A stretch of 64,000 nt of DNA from Eunapius fragilis (lineage: Eukaryota > Porifera > Demospongiae > Spongillida > Spongillidae): assembly GCA_963681505.1 (NCBI GenBank), contig OY811972.1:1685663-1749662 (forward strand). The letters run 5' to 3'. Position numbers and translations under genes: made by a program. Below the pieces are notes generated by a model, which saw only the letters and a program-made list of their open reading frames with translations, did no database searches and was not told the origin of the DNA. Below are positions 34,185 to 45,788 of this stretch, in pieces. Within the stretch, counting starts at the first letter, position 1, and every line of letters starts with the position of its first letter.

Positions 34185-34310
34185 CAGGATCCACAGAACA
34201 AAAAAGCCTATGAGCCAGACCCACTTTCCACGTAGCTGTGATGTAATCCATCCGCAGCTGTTGGGAATCTAGCGGGGTCTGGGTACGAGACCAGTATATT
34301 AGGTGCATGT
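34185..34310. repeat. Inverted partner of the repeat at 32,222-32,305
   Basis: The reverse complement of this interval shares GTCTCGTACCCAGACCC, GATTCCCAACAGCTGCGG and GGAAAGTGGGTCTGG with 32,225-32,300. The two copies face each other across the BED-type hAT element. A fragment of the same end occurs at 8,044-8,066. Confidence 0.65.
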
Positions 34311-34386
34311 AGTTTGCCTTGTGGTACACATGCAAGCCTTATCTATAGACAATCTATAGATACAGCTGCATTATATATATATGTAT

Positions 34387-34636
34387 GGGACAGTGTCCAG
34401 CTAAATCACCCTTATGGAACTTTTTCAAAATTTCCAGAACAAGCAAAAGAAAAGTAACGCTCGCATTGAAATGTATGGCTAATTATAAATTCAATGCCTA
34501 ATAACTTTGTGATGGATAGTCCGATTTAGGATGCGTAAGGGCCATTTGACAGTAGCTCATGGGTGTTCAAGGAAAATCAAAAAATTTGAAAACTTGAAAA
34601 ACTAGCCAGAAGGGTGATTCTGCTGGACACTGTCCC
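34387..34636. mobile_element. MITE with GGGACAGTGTCC ends
   Basis: GGGACAGTGTCCAGCTAAAT at 34,387 pairs with an inverted copy ending at 34,636, followed on each side by CACCCTT(A/C)TGG. TA repeats flank both ends, consistent with TA target sites. The 250-bp core resembles the segments at 41,620-41,775 and 41,972-42,131. A solo end lies at 51,449-51,477. Confidence 0.8.
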
Positions 34637-34675
34637 ATATATATATATATATATATTATATTATATATATATATA

Positions 34676-34917
34676 GTACGCCGAACCGTTCTATTGCAGT
34701 CATCGCATTCCAATCCCTTGTCGTACCTAAGGCCTTCCCATTCTCTGCCACATTGGCATTTGTAATCTACTAGTTTTGACACTGCTGGAGATCCACACTT
34801 GATGCACTCTACCCACATCCCTCCGTGGACCCAGGAGGGGCCATAATATTTTTTAACCATTTGATGCTGTTCCGCATGCCATGCGATGTTGCATTGGCTG
34901 CATTCAAACGTAAACAT
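34676..34917 (-). pseudogene. Orphan zinc-ribbon exon, 3' end destroyed
   Basis: The frame from 34,917 (MFTFECSQCNIAW) repeats the four-CxxC pattern of the zinc-ribbon exons at 27,316-27,555 and 59,504-59,749: CIKCGS, YKCQCGREWEGLRYDKGLEC, CDDC, NRTVR. The third pair is CQC, missing one residue. Where the paralogues continue WPEPE or WPKDK into a splice donor, this copy runs into TA repeats and the MITE at 34,387-34,636. No linker or Death exon follows. It is probably dead. Confidence 0.72.
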
Positions 34918-34919
34918 TT

Positions 34920-36150
34920 CTGATAGCCGCCAACTAAAAAACTACCTAGTCATACATGTAAATTAATACAATCCCGCCCTCCTACCAAATTGTACGCAGG
35001 AAAATCTATCCCAAAATTAGCGACGTCACGCGTCATGCCTTAATTGTCCATGCCGTACGTCTATGGAAACAGGACCTGCATCACACAGCTTCAATTTGGA
35101 TTAGTATAAGTTATTATGTAGCCAGAGCATCCTTTGGATTGCTGCAATGGGGTAATGGTAAACAGTGGCGGCGGAGCAGGATGGGGGGGGGGGGGGGGGG
35201 GGGGGGATAGCCCCCCCCTCTCTTGCTAGGTAATGAATACATTTAATCTCCTATTCTTATTACGAGCAGGTATACCGTACGAATGAAAAGAAGGCAGGTT
35301 TGTTGAACGAACATGGAATCAATATCGCTAAAGTCAGCTTGCAGAGAAAAATGTAACAATGAGTTAAAAATCAGTCTTTCAGGCCGATTTTTCCATTCCA
35401 CAGCTGGATAACAAGTAGCTATACTCGTTGATGTGATTCGTTTGGAGCTACCAGATGTATAACGGCGCGGGTCACAAACATTCCGGCGCACAATATGCAT
35501 GGCAATGAAATCTCATAGAAATCGAAGCATGCATGCTTTCTGAAGGACACAAAATATTTTTTAACCATTCCAGTAACATCCAGTTCGTCAGAAAGGAGCT
35601 TTTCGGCGATGAGACGACTTTTAACGTATTTAAGATCCCCCATGACAGAAAGTCGATTTAACAACTGTTTCATTTTGTACGTGCATAAAGAGCTAGGGAG
35701 CGCATTAATCTGGAGGATGTAGTCATGTAGCCAAGGAATTTATGATGAATGAGTCCAGTATTTCCATAATTGTGTATGTGCATGAATCGGAAGTTCCGTA
35801 GAAACTTCCATATAGGATTTGACCCCGATTATGAACTCTTTTTTCCTAACCTTTAATTGACGGCCTGGGAACGAGGCTAGAACTCATTAAAAACACGCGA
35901 CCCGTCTCTACCAAGACTCCCGACGAACGGATCGTTTACCTTATTATGGCTATCGAACTAGAAGTCAAAAGTGAGCAGTTTCGTCTTTGTTTTATGTCAC
36001 AGAACCGCGCGGCTGTTGAGAGCAAAAGGGTACTGCCCGTCCTCGTACCCGGTCCGGAACAATCCTCCACCTTCTTGCAGCACAGGTACTTTTAGCTACA
36101 CAATTCAAGAGGATTTTTGGATTTCAAAGTGTAGATGTGGATTGGCAATG
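34920..36150. other. No gene recognised; poly-G tract at 35,183-35,208
   Basis: Minus-strand frames at 35,243-35,500 and 35,419-35,673 overlap in different phases and match nothing I know. The poly-G run is preceded by AGTGGCGGCGGAGCAGGA, a transposon-end-like motif. The rest is unremarkable. Confidence 0.4.
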
Positions 36151-36154
36151 ACAT

Positions 36155-36735
36155 TTGCAGTTGAACAGCGACCATACGTTCAAGTCTTACATGATAACAC
36201 CCAGAAACATTGATTGATTATTTCCAATATAAGAGCAGAGAATCCTGCATCAATCCTTATATATGACAGTCTTTTCCATCAGTGCTCTCCATACGTCCAG
36301 AAGCAAGAAGCCACTATTACCCGGACCAAATCAAGTGAAATAAATGTTCACTTTGTGGATGTGCAGCGCGTCAAAGTGGAGGTGGTGATTCTGGACTTTT
36401 TGCAATTGCATTTGCCACTCTATCTGTTTTGGAACCCACCCAGAAACAAAGTTTTATTGTCAGGCAAAAATGAGGCAACATTTGATGAAGTGCATTGAAG
36501 AAGGTGTAATGACAGAATTTCTAGTGCAGCACACAAGATGCTGTACAGCTAAGACAAAGAAAAAACAAGTCATAAAGGTTTATTGTGTTTGCAGAATGCC
36601 TAGGATGGCACTTGAAGCTATGATTGCCTGCAGTCAATGCAAGGAATGGTATCATGGTGACATTTGTATTCAAGTCCCAAAAAAGGCATGGAAGCACAGT
36701 ACCAAATGACTATGTGACAAATGTAGTGTGTAGTT
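36155..36735 (+). pseudogene. Dead Ulp1-type protease/PHD-finger transposon gene
   Basis: Several frames together show a C48 (Ulp1/SENP-like) protease tail: RPYVQVLHDN, SNIRAENPASILIYDSLF, and, in another frame, GGGDSGLFAIAFAT, where the family has D-C-G, so the catalytic Cys is Ser. Then come MRQHLMKCIEEG and a PHD finger (VYCVCRMP, ACSQCKEWYHGDIC). An in-frame TGA sits just before the final LCDKC, where the family has Trp. Ulp1 plus PHD is known from large DNA transposons of several superfamilies; I do not assign one. There are multiple frameshifts, so it is non-functional. Confidence 0.72.
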
Positions 36736-36767
36736 GCTGTTATTATTTTCTTTGTTTTTAATGTCTT

Positions 36768-36893
36768 TTGTTTTTAGCCCTTTTGGTTGTAGAAGTGTTT
36801 GGGGGATGGAGAATTGAAGCTATCAATGCACTTTCAACCTATGGAAAAGTATCCACACAGCTATGTCGACCTCAGAATGAGGTTATAAAGGTA
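36768..36893 (+). pseudogene. Possible LINE tail fragment
   Basis: A short frame reads ALLVVEVFGGWRIEAINALS and ends at a GTAAAT that resembles a donor. The VExxGxW...EA pattern is similar to the LINE tails at 18.7 and 55.3 kb, but only about 40 codons remain, so the call is weak. Confidence 0.3.
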
Positions 36894-37021
36894 AATGGTA
36901 CTATATCAGCTTATATTTCAACGTATGCGCATTTGTTCCGTGGAATAGTCACGGAACGGAACGGAATATTCCGTGGCGTTCCGTTCCGTCCCTTGTTTTA
37001 GTAACGCCTTGTACAGGGGCA

Positions 37022-37375
37022 ATCTACACAAAAAAAAATTTTAAAAAAACAAAGGAGATCAAACAAAGGTAAATCCTTCTCATTAATTGGTGACGTAATA
37101 ATTGTCTGTAAATAAATATGCAGCCTTTTCACTATATTCTGTGAATGCCCTCTCTTAATAAGAACTATTTTATTGTCTAAAGGGCATTGAATTTTTATTC
37201 CTAATTATAATATAGTACCAAATGGTTCGGCAATATAAGTGCTGCAATTACCCTTTTACATTATGCTTGTCTTTAGTACTGACATCAGAGTATACGGTCA
37301 GGCGATTGTGCCAATGTTCTATTTATATTGTAAATCTATTAGCGTTATTAAAGTTAATCTAATATAGCTGCGAAG
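37022..37375. repeat. Duplicate of Death-gene intron (26,536-26,865)
   Basis: Same order and orientation as the copy at 26.5 kb, with a few extra insertions. It starts inside the equivalent of the linker exon end (GTACAGGGGCAATCTACAC). No linker or Death exon is retained beside it. Confidence 0.85.
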
Positions 37376-38465
37376 AAAACAAGAGGGCCTCCCTTCACAT
37401 GCCTTACATAGTTATTGTTAACACATCCCTCTTGGCCATCAACTTGGTGCCAGCATCTATTCGCATGTCAGTAGCACACTCCAACATGCCTCGTTCTCTT
37501 GAGCGTGAATGTGGGAGTAGACGATCGTGCCCGCGGAAAAGAAATCTCTCCAAGCTATCCTATGGATAAATGAACGGTAAGTGTATAACTGAAAAGGAAT
37601 CGGAACTGGACGTACTATTCACCCCCCCCCCCCCCCCCCCCCCCAAATAAAAAAGGAAAATATTTTTGGCACGAATTAAGCAGTAACCCCCCCTCCCCCC
37701 AAAAAAGTGGGTTAAATAATATTGGCAGCGATAACCCGCCATAATTCTACACCATGTGTGGCCTTTCTGAGTACCCAAGCTGTTGAAGCTCTTATTTATA
37801 TGACTGGAAGTTAGTGTGCAGGCAGGTATTAGGTACACATAGCCTCGTATAATGAAGGCAAGCTAGAAGTAGGCAGGGCGTGGAGAGGCAGGCTAGCAAA
37901 TAAAAGGGGCGGATTACGAAGCACCACAACGTTTTTAGCAGCCAATGAAATTATAAGTCGGCATGGCTATATCAACTGACAGTTATTATAAAGGTGCAAT
38001 GAATGTTGCGTATCTCCATCTGCGAGGTGCGATAAGTCCATTTGCGAGTCCCCCACTGTGTGGCGCATCCCCAATCCGGATCGATTCGGATTGCGTTGCC
38101 AAGTGAAGAAACGCCTTATACGACGAACATGATCGTTAACAATTAGCGCGTGCAAGCTACTAATTACATTCATACGAAAGCATTCACAAGGAACGATCAC
38201 TGTTGCGGAGGGTTGTTCGGCGCGGTGAATCCTTATCTACAATAAACGCTCAGCAACAGTTAGTTTAGTGAAGTCAAATAGCCATTAGCACTGCCGGCGC
38301 CAACCCATCAAATTAATCAGTATCGATGTTCTCATTACAATTTAACTGGTTGACCACATCATTTAAGGGTAGATCAGATGCATGTGCTTAAACAAACAGC
38401 CTCCCCCTCCTCCTCTCCCCTCCCCAAAAATAAAAATAAATCGAACTCGCGTGACAGTGTAAAAA
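37376..38465. other. 5' flank of the transporter gene, no gene seen
   Basis: Poly-C tracts occur at 37,621-37,644 and 37,687-37,700. A minus-strand open stretch at 37,395-37,560 is unrecognised. The transporter promoter is expected at 38,200-38,460; a C-rich stretch precedes AAAAATAAAAATAAA, and I see no clear core-promoter motif. Confidence 0.4.
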
Positions 38466-41400
38466 ATGTCCAGCGAGGAAGCGAACAGCCTCCTTACCCA
38501 AGAAGGTAGAATACACGATGCAGGAGTAGTTAATTCTGGCTACCAATCAACTGACCATCCACACGTAAGTCGCTGCGGTCGTAAAACATCTGAGGAACCC
38601 TTTGGCTCTGCTTCACCTTCTTCACCGGCACAAGATAAGGTCTGCGGACCTAGAGTGGTTAAAAACAAGGGAGCCTTACTGATCCTCTTCATAAGCGCCG
38701 TCGTAGATGCGGGACAGACCAGTGCTCTAAACTACGCCCTTATGCAGCTTCTTATGACGAATGCATACATTGGTAAATCAACGTCTAGTATTTTGTACTT
38801 GATATTTTTCGTCACCGGTACCGCGGTTCCCCAGTTGTTCTACCCTATGGCCGGGTGGATAGCGGACGTTCACTTCGGACGTTACAGGGTCATCCGCCTC
38901 AGCCTGTGGTGCATGTGGCTAGGTCAGTGCCTGCTGTCTTTCATGCTCCTCCCATACCTGTTGATGCCGAGCGAAAGTGCCAGCGTCTACATGACAAACG
39001 CCATCGAAACGGTTCTGTTTCCCTTGACCTTTGTGATCATGAATATAGGCTTAGCCGGATTCCAGGCGAATGCAATGCAGTTTGGGATCGACCAAATGGT
39101 AGACTCATCATCGGACGAAGTGAGTACATTCGTCCATTGGTACTACTGGAGCATCCATATTGGAGGCGGAACGCTAAGCATGATTCTGACGCCAGCTTTA
39201 ACTGGCTACACACTCAGTACCGTCTTGGCTGGCGTCGACGCCTTATTGCTAGGGGTTGCTCTGTTGTCTTGGTACAAATTGAAGAAATGGCTTATTGTTG
39301 AGCCCAAGGGCAAGAATCCAATCAAAACCATGTATGATATCATCCTGTTTGCTCATAGACACAAGACTCCATTATATCGAAGTGCTCTAACCTATTGGGA
39401 TGACAGACCACCCACTCGGCTTGATCTGGGGAAGAGTAAATATGGTGGACCCTTCACTACTGAGGAGGTGGAAGATGTAAAAACCTTCTTTGCTATAACT
39501 GTCGTGTTGGCATCACTTGGTTTGTACATTATTGTCGATTACACAGTAAGTATTAGTCAGGATTGATTGGGTTTTGGTATAATTTGGTGCGCACACTGGC
39601 ATGTTAATTTCAACAAATAAAATAGTTGCATAGTATAACATATTCATGTATGATATTTATACTCAGTGTTAAAGTTATAAATATGTGTAACCATGAAATT
39701 TTTGTTATCTAATCAGTCAATGTTAGGTGTAAGATTGTGTATTGCACAAAAATTCTGATGCTTATAAAGTGATCTCTAAGCAGAAACAAACGTACCAGAA
39801 AATTTAATTAATTGGTAGGTCAACAGCTGCCATATATTAATAAATGAAATGTGAAGAGTTGCAATGATATCACGCGAGCGTCTTATATCATGTATAAAGG
39901 TGCTGTTGTTTGATGTAAGATATATACGTGCTGTACGTATGTTGCTATATAAAATGCATCCGTTTTACAGAAAGGCAAACTCAAGTTTAAAGTGTTATCT
40001 GTAACGTCTGATTTCGTGATATGTAGCATAGTAGAGTTATGCATTATTTCAAAATTAAGTAATGAAGACATGAAAGCATGTAAACCACAAAATAAAACCA
40101 CACTGTAGGGGTACAAAATAATTTTCTTTAATGATTGAATGCATTTCTAATATTATGTTTTCTAACGCTCGATCGAAAACCACGCCTACGGAGCCAATGC
40201 CAATCTTATACCGTAGGTCCTAATATAAAATTAACAACCTTTTTCTCGCTCGGTATATCATAACGCAGTGTAGTGTGTCTTTGGTTATTTCTGCAGTCTT
40301 ATTTAGCACTAAAGACGTATATGCATGCCTGACAGTTCAAACTGAGGTACCTGTATACACCTAGTCTCATATCCAGCCCAATTAGTGGCAATACAAAACT
40401 AGTCTTGTCTCCAGATCGAATAATTAGCTTCCAATTATTCTGTGTATCTGTGCATATGGATTGTTGTAAGGCATGCAAGATGCCCATGTTGCTTAGAAAA
40501 AGTATAAGGACTTGCCATCCAGATTGCTGAACTTCATTGTACAAAAGGCCAGAAGAAGCTATCTGAAGGATACGTGTGTGCGACAGAGTTGTTTTCGTGC
40601 AGCTCGCAGATAATTCAGATAAATTTTAAAAGCTTGTTCTAGACTTTTACTAAAGCTTACAAGCAAGTTCAGCAATCACATGTAGTGGATGGCAAATCTA
40701 TAAGCAAAATGGTCGTCTTGCATGTCTCAGTTACAACAATCCTCCCTAAATGATCTCTGATGAATTGGCAATTGGCAATTTTTCAATACATCAAATCGTT
40801 TCTGTCAGAAATGTTATATGATTCTAATATATAAAGTGGAACAACTCTGATACAACCATATAGTCAGTTAAGACATTCCTGCTTTATAAAACATGCATTA
40901 TATCATTACCATCTGCCCAAATATTTTTTATGCTGTAAAATATACATGGGCATGTATTTCGCAATAAAAGAACTTGCTCAATTTGTTAATTTTGCAATAG
41001 ATATGCGGGGATTTTTTTTTTGCAACCCTTACCATTTATATTCCCTTTTTCTTGAAGCTTGAACCCTACAACCAGTTGAAACATGAGATCTTGGTGTCGT
41101 CAGCTCTCTACACTGATGGTGATTTGACAACGTCTGTGTCAACTAGTGGTCTAATTCTTGTATCAGTTCCCATTTATGAACTGGTGGTATACCCATTAAT
41201 GAAACGTTGTCTTAACAAACCAACTATTTTGAGAAGAATTGGCATTGGAATGGTGGTTGGAATAGTTACAATTCTAACACAGATAGCAATTTTTGAGGCC
41301 ATTGACACAAATCAGTGCTTTTTGATCACTTCAACTGCTTTAAGCAATTCTAGTATCTCATCTACTTTCACAGCCATACCTTTTACATTCAGTACAGTTT

Positions 41401-42520
41401 CTGAATTGTTGGTCTACATTGCAGGTAGTGTATTTGTCCTCATGTACTGAGTATTGATTAAATTATTAGGTCTATACATTAATAGATGAAACTGATACAA
41501 ATTACACACTTGGCTTTTATCATTACTTAGTATTGAAGTATTTATTATACATTGTAATTATCCTGAGGTGTATGAATTCGTTTTAAATGAAATAGTTAAA
41601 TCTAAACATAATTATAAATATATGGGACTTTTGTGGCAAAAAAATATGAAGCAGTTTGTTAAAATTTTCAAAAGAAGTTAGCCATTGCCATTGAAATTTA
41701 TGCCTAATAAAACATTAAGCACTGTATAACTCCACAATGAATAGTTTGTAAGAGCCATTTCATAGTGGATATTCAGGGGCGGACGTACAAAGTAATGCTT
41801 GGGGGGGGGGGGGGGGGGGGGGTAAGTGGAGGTATGAACATGTCAACTAGGTGTGGTTGGTCTGTACTATTTCCCTCATTGCATCATTGGTGTGCTGCCA
41901 GAAAGTCGGTAGAAGGCATTTTTGTGCCATATGATTCATAATGCACGCAGCTTAAATATATGATCATTAGGAATGCTCTATGAGAAAATGACCCTTGAGA
42001 TAGTTCGGTAACATTTTCAGGACAAGCAGAGGAAGTGGACTGTTGCTATTGAAGTGTATGTCTAATTAAAAAATGCTAGTATCTAAGTTAAAATTAAAAA
42101 AATTTTACAAGGCTCATTTTCTCATAGAATGTTTCATAATTATAATTGGTGCTTTTTGGAATGACCTCACATTTTCATTCTCTGCGTACATTTTCCACAC
42201 ACATACTTTTAGCATTCGAGTTCATATGTGCTCAGTCTCCATACAGATTTAGATCCATGCTGATAGGAGCATTTTATGCTATCCAAGGACTGTGCACTGT
42301 TATTGCAATGCTAATAGCATTAACCGTTTCTAGTCTTTACAAGAGCTATGGATGGAAATACCCTTGCAGCCGTGTTTATTTTCTCGTGATGCTTTTGATA
42401 TCCACTGTTGGAATGGCATTATACCTACTGGCTGGAAAGAGATACAAGCAGCGAGAGAGGGATGAACACATCGACCATCACGTGATTGCAGAGAACTACT
42501 ACTCAAAGTTGACAAACTGA
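38466..42520 (+). CDS. POT/PTR-family (SLC15-like) 12-TM transporter
   Basis: Exons: 38,466-39,545; 41,058-41,424; 42,213-42,520. The CDS is 1755 nt (584 aa) with GT-AG introns in phases 0 and 1. After a ~65-residue hydrophilic N-terminus, twelve hydrophobic helices can be read, the first GALLILFISAVVDAG and the last VYFLVMLLISTVGMALYLL. GWIADVHFGRYRVI matches the PTR signature between TM2 and TM3, and the loop before TM7 has the family-like segments NPIKTMYDI and RSALTYWDDRPP. Length fits the family. Classical members couple proton influx to di/tripeptide or nitrate uptake. The TM1 ExxER proton-coupling motif is not present here (VVDAGQTSA instead), so proton coupling is uncertain. It probably sits in the plasma membrane or lysosome. 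A dead 5' copy lies at 1,639-1,975. Confidence 0.88.
40295..40750. repeat. Inverted-repeat element in transporter intron 1
   Basis: CAAGTTCAGCAATCACATGT and GGTCGTCTTGCATGTCTC (40,660-40,730) recur inverted at about 40,440-40,535. The same sequence is found at 2,219-2,535 beside the dead transporter copy. It is non-coding and lies wholly within the intron. Confidence 0.65.
41797..41823. repeat. Poly-G tract in transporter intron 2
   Basis: About 22 G follow TTCAGGGGCGGACGTACAAA (41,772-41,791), a hAT-MITE-like end motif that also appears near other G/C runs in the window. Confidence 0.7.
41972..42131. mobile_element. Small MITE in transporter intron 2
   Basis: CTCTATGAGAAAATGACCCTT (41,976-) pairs with the inverted CTATGAGAAAATGAGCCTT ending near 42,131. 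The core CATTTTCAGGACAAGCAGAG, TGAAGTGTATGTCTAAT resembles the MITE at 34,387-34,636 and the segment at 41,620-41,775. It ends about 80 bp before the exon 3 acceptor. Confidence 0.7.
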
Positions 42521-42845
42521 CTCATGTGTTGGCTCTGTGGGCAATAATAAGTAGATAGATCTAGCTTGTAATTAAATGACTTACATGACAACACTGGTGT
42601 ATCTGCAAAGCTGGAGCAGATTAAACTATGGAGAATGTATTGTAAATATAATATAATATAATTCACGTAAGACATGATACACAATAACTCAGTTCAAACT
42701 AAGATACATAATAATTATGACATCATTGATATGGTCTTAGAGTCAGGTTAACCTAGACAGGATGGCTCTGCTATTGGCTATCACTAAAGCCAACCCTACC
42801 GGGCTAGGCGGCTGTATAGTCCGAAGATGGTCTTGGACTTGCCCC

Positions 42846-43098
42846 GAATCCAGCATAGGTTCCCCCCCCCCCCCCCCCTCCACACACACACACACACTCA
42901 TATGAAATTACGCCCCTCTGGCACCAATTGCCCCCACGCACCATACTATCACAGAGATGCAAAGTCACAAGCATTAGGCGTGTGACATACGCATGTCCAT
43001 CCCGACCAGATGTATTGAACAACATGCATGCTTTTTATATGGCCGCATGGCATCTCTGCTATCATGCACAAACACTTGCGGCTGCCTCAGCGTGACCT
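42846..43098. repeat. Dispersed repeat, interrupted copy
   Basis: Matches 27,800-27,935 in order, with a poly-C run plus (CA)n inserted at 42,859-42,896 and about 100 bp of extra sequence before CACTTGCGGCTGCCTCAGC. Confidence 0.65.
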
Positions 43099-43424
43099 GA
43101 ACAGTCTCGCACACAACACACCATACTTTTTTACGCAGCCGATAGTGACTGGCATAGCGAAGTGAGGGAAGAGAACATGCATTGCATGATCCGTGGACAC
43201 ATGAAGAACCACGATCTTGTATCGCACTAGCATATAGATACATGCCATGACATGCAATATTAATTATAAGTTTGCTGTTCAGTAATAAAAAATAAAAAAG
43301 CAACCGTATGTACTTTTCTTCGTATGGGTCTTATCTATAGCAGAACTCGAGAATGCTTTGCATGATCTCTCCATTCAGCTTGCTCCAGGTGATCGTTTTA
43401 TGGCTCCGAATCGCTGAATGTAGA

Positions 43425-43925
43425 TGGGACCAAAAAGTGACACGAGGGACCGGTACGGCCGGACCATATATCGCCACCATCCTTCACGAATGTTTCGGTC
43501 TGCATCTGATTTTGGTCTGGCCTGACCAAAACGCGCAGCCTGGAATAGTGATGCAGCTAATGGTATAACAATATAAATTCAAGCAAGTTGATCTGATTTT
43601 CCCCATCTTTCGAGTGACGTATACCGATCCTGCATGGGCCCAAGAGCAATCGAGAAAATAAAGAGCGTGTACTAAACTCATCCCAAAATTAAATAAAATT
43701 GATAAGAACCGCATGTCTTAAGTCCATAAAGAGGCTGCTTTCCTCAATCCCAGAACATGCAGTCATAGCACTGTCGTGGCAAAAGTGGTCCTACCTAAAA
43801 GTGGTCCGCCGGACCACTTTTGGTCGCCAAAATTGGTCAGGCCGGACAACCTGTGAGCGCGCTCGGACCATATTTGTACACCAAAAATGGTCTTGCCTTA
43901 CCAAAAACGGTCCGCTATTCAGATC
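43425..43925. repeat. Clusters of GGACCA(A/C)TTTTGG-like motifs
   Basis: The motif and its inverse recur many times: GGACCACTTTTGGTCGCC, AAATTGGTCAGGCCGGAC and GGACCATATTTGTACACC at 43,780-43,925, with a weaker set at 43,425-43,560 and another at 45,640-45,725 (GGACCAGTTTTGGATTAGCC). They may be subterminal repeats of a DNA transposon family or a degenerate satellite. Confidence 0.55.
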
Positions 43926-45054
43926 AGTTAACTATACACGCAGTCTGTCCTAGCTTTTTTATTCATTCTTCAGCTTGAGGACAATGTGTCTGGCTTGCTA
44001 TTACAATTGTAAGTTTATATCAAGGTGCCATGCACATGTAATAAAGGGACAGTGATTAATTATATAAATTATAAATGCATTGTGCATGCTCAGTTAATAC
44101 ATACATAAGCAAAGCACATGCTGCATGTGATCCAATAAATGGTGAATTTGTAATTTCTTATGTTGAGGAGCTGTTGTCAATCTGTGATCAATGCCCAGTA
44201 ACTCTATATATATTTGATTCCTTTGATTCCATTAATTGTTCCAATAACCATGTATATAAAAGCAATGATAATTATATGCAGAAAGATGAATGCCTTGAAT
44301 TATAATGATTCACTACAATAGTGTATAACTCTAACTGCATGCCTAGAAGAATAGTTCAGTAATAATGACTTCCTGTTTCCTCCATTAGAAGAAGTTGTTG
44401 GTACAAGTCCAACACCTCACGTGTAAGCATAAACATGCATCCAGTGTTTCCATGTTTATATGGACATGTATTAATTATTTCCTTATTTACTGCCTGTGCA
44501 TATTGCTGGAACCATATGTATAGGGAAGGGATGTATGGTGAATGTGTGGGTCATGTGTACACATCACATGTAAAGTATTCACGTGTCATGGTAAAGTTTG
44601 CACCATATACTGTTCTTTGTGTGATTTATCAAACCAGTTCTGACCATCCCATTCTAATAAGAGTCCATAAAATGTCCCGCCTCCCACAACTCCCCTGAGG
44701 AATTAGGTGCTTGTTATATTCATTTAAAACTCTGTGCCATTCTCTGTTGTAATAATCTTGGGCAAACCCATGCATTCGCATAAAAATCTGCAAGGATAGA
44801 ATACAGTGAATCAGACTATCAGTGTGCGTGGCATTGTATCTATGTATACTATAACTTAATACAAACCTAAGCACGTATACACATGTATTGTGCTGTTTAT
44901 AATTTAAATGCATAGGCAAAACTGTTGCTTCCATTAACAATACCTTGAAGAGCGCATTGGCAGCTCCAATTGCATGTTTAGATGGAAGTGGACTGCTTCT
45001 ACCATTTAGATAAGTAGTCAGTCACACACAGCCAGGATGTATTGATTTCCTGAC

Positions 45055-45366
45055 TTAGACTTCGCAAGTGCACGGCCCAACAAAATCAATCCCAATGTGA
45101 TTCCATGGTGACTTCACTGGACCTTGCGTAGTTCTAAGGTAGTATGAAGGATTTTCCGGTTCGCATGCTGGCAGATGTCATATTTGGAAATCTGTAGTTA
45201 AGGTAGTCTTAATAGATTCTATATGGCTAACAATCTAACTAGTTGCATGTCTCACCGTGTTGTTCACATCGTTGACAGTTCCAGGCCAATTATACAGTTC
45301 ACTGATCCTGCTCAAAGTCCCATGTGCCCGGACAACATCATGCAGAATACGACGCTGCTCTAACTT
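45055..45366 (-). pseudogene. Ty3/Gypsy-like integrase fragment
   Basis: On the minus strand, codons resembling the integrase zinc-binding region (ILHDVVRAHGTLSRISELYN, then WPGTVNDVNNTV) are followed about 60 bp later by CQHANRKILHTTLELRKV and, after a frame change, SPWNHIGIDFVGPC, the start of the rve core with its first Asp. Stops and frameshifts break it, and no further core follows. It is a short dead scrap of an LTR retrotransposon or a domesticated relative. Confidence 0.65.
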
Positions 45367-45639
45367 TCTTTTAACTCCAATAAATATTATTTCCATTGTC
45401 TATAATAAAGCACTAGCCAAATTGAAATGAACAAACCTTGCCTTCTTAAAGTACCTTTCGTAACAAATTTCTGAGCCTTTCTTTGTATGCATCGCTTAAT
45501 TGCGTGCTACGCTTGCACCCAACAGGTACATTTCTTACAAAGTACAGGGTTCCCACTATTGGCATCTCCCTCTTCACTTGAATAAGCCATTTTTACAGAG
45601 AATAGGATTAATCTTCACGTATTCAAGATGCTTATGTGC

Positions 45640-45725
45640 ACGGACCAGTTTTGGATTAGCCGGACCAATTTTGGCGTCATTTTAGGTCCGGCCGAACCGA
45701 ATTTTTCCCGGACCAAGTTTTTCGT

Positions 45726-45784
<59 letters not shown>
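45640..45784. repeat. GGACCA motif cluster and (CA)n microsatellite
   Basis: GGACCAGTTTTGG-like motifs at 45,640-45,720 are followed by an (AC)n run at 45,727-45,784. Confidence 0.85.

Positions 45785-45788
<4 letters not shown>

Larger units (their letters stand above)
42521..45054. other. Repeat-rich intergenic region, no gene recognised
   Basis: A dispersed-repeat copy lies at 42,846-43,098, with GGACCA-type motif clusters at 43,425-43,560 and 43,780-43,925. On the minus strand at 44,637-44,805 an acceptor-like CCTTGCAG opens a frame (FMRMHGFAQDYYNREW, then LIPQGSCGRRDILW) that I cannot assign; it may belong to the integrase remnant next to it. Confidence 0.45.

Noticed and set aside
35243..35673. 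Minus-strand frames in two phases that might be a frameshifted gene
   Set aside because: No family recognised and no convincing splice sites; kept only as unassigned sequence.
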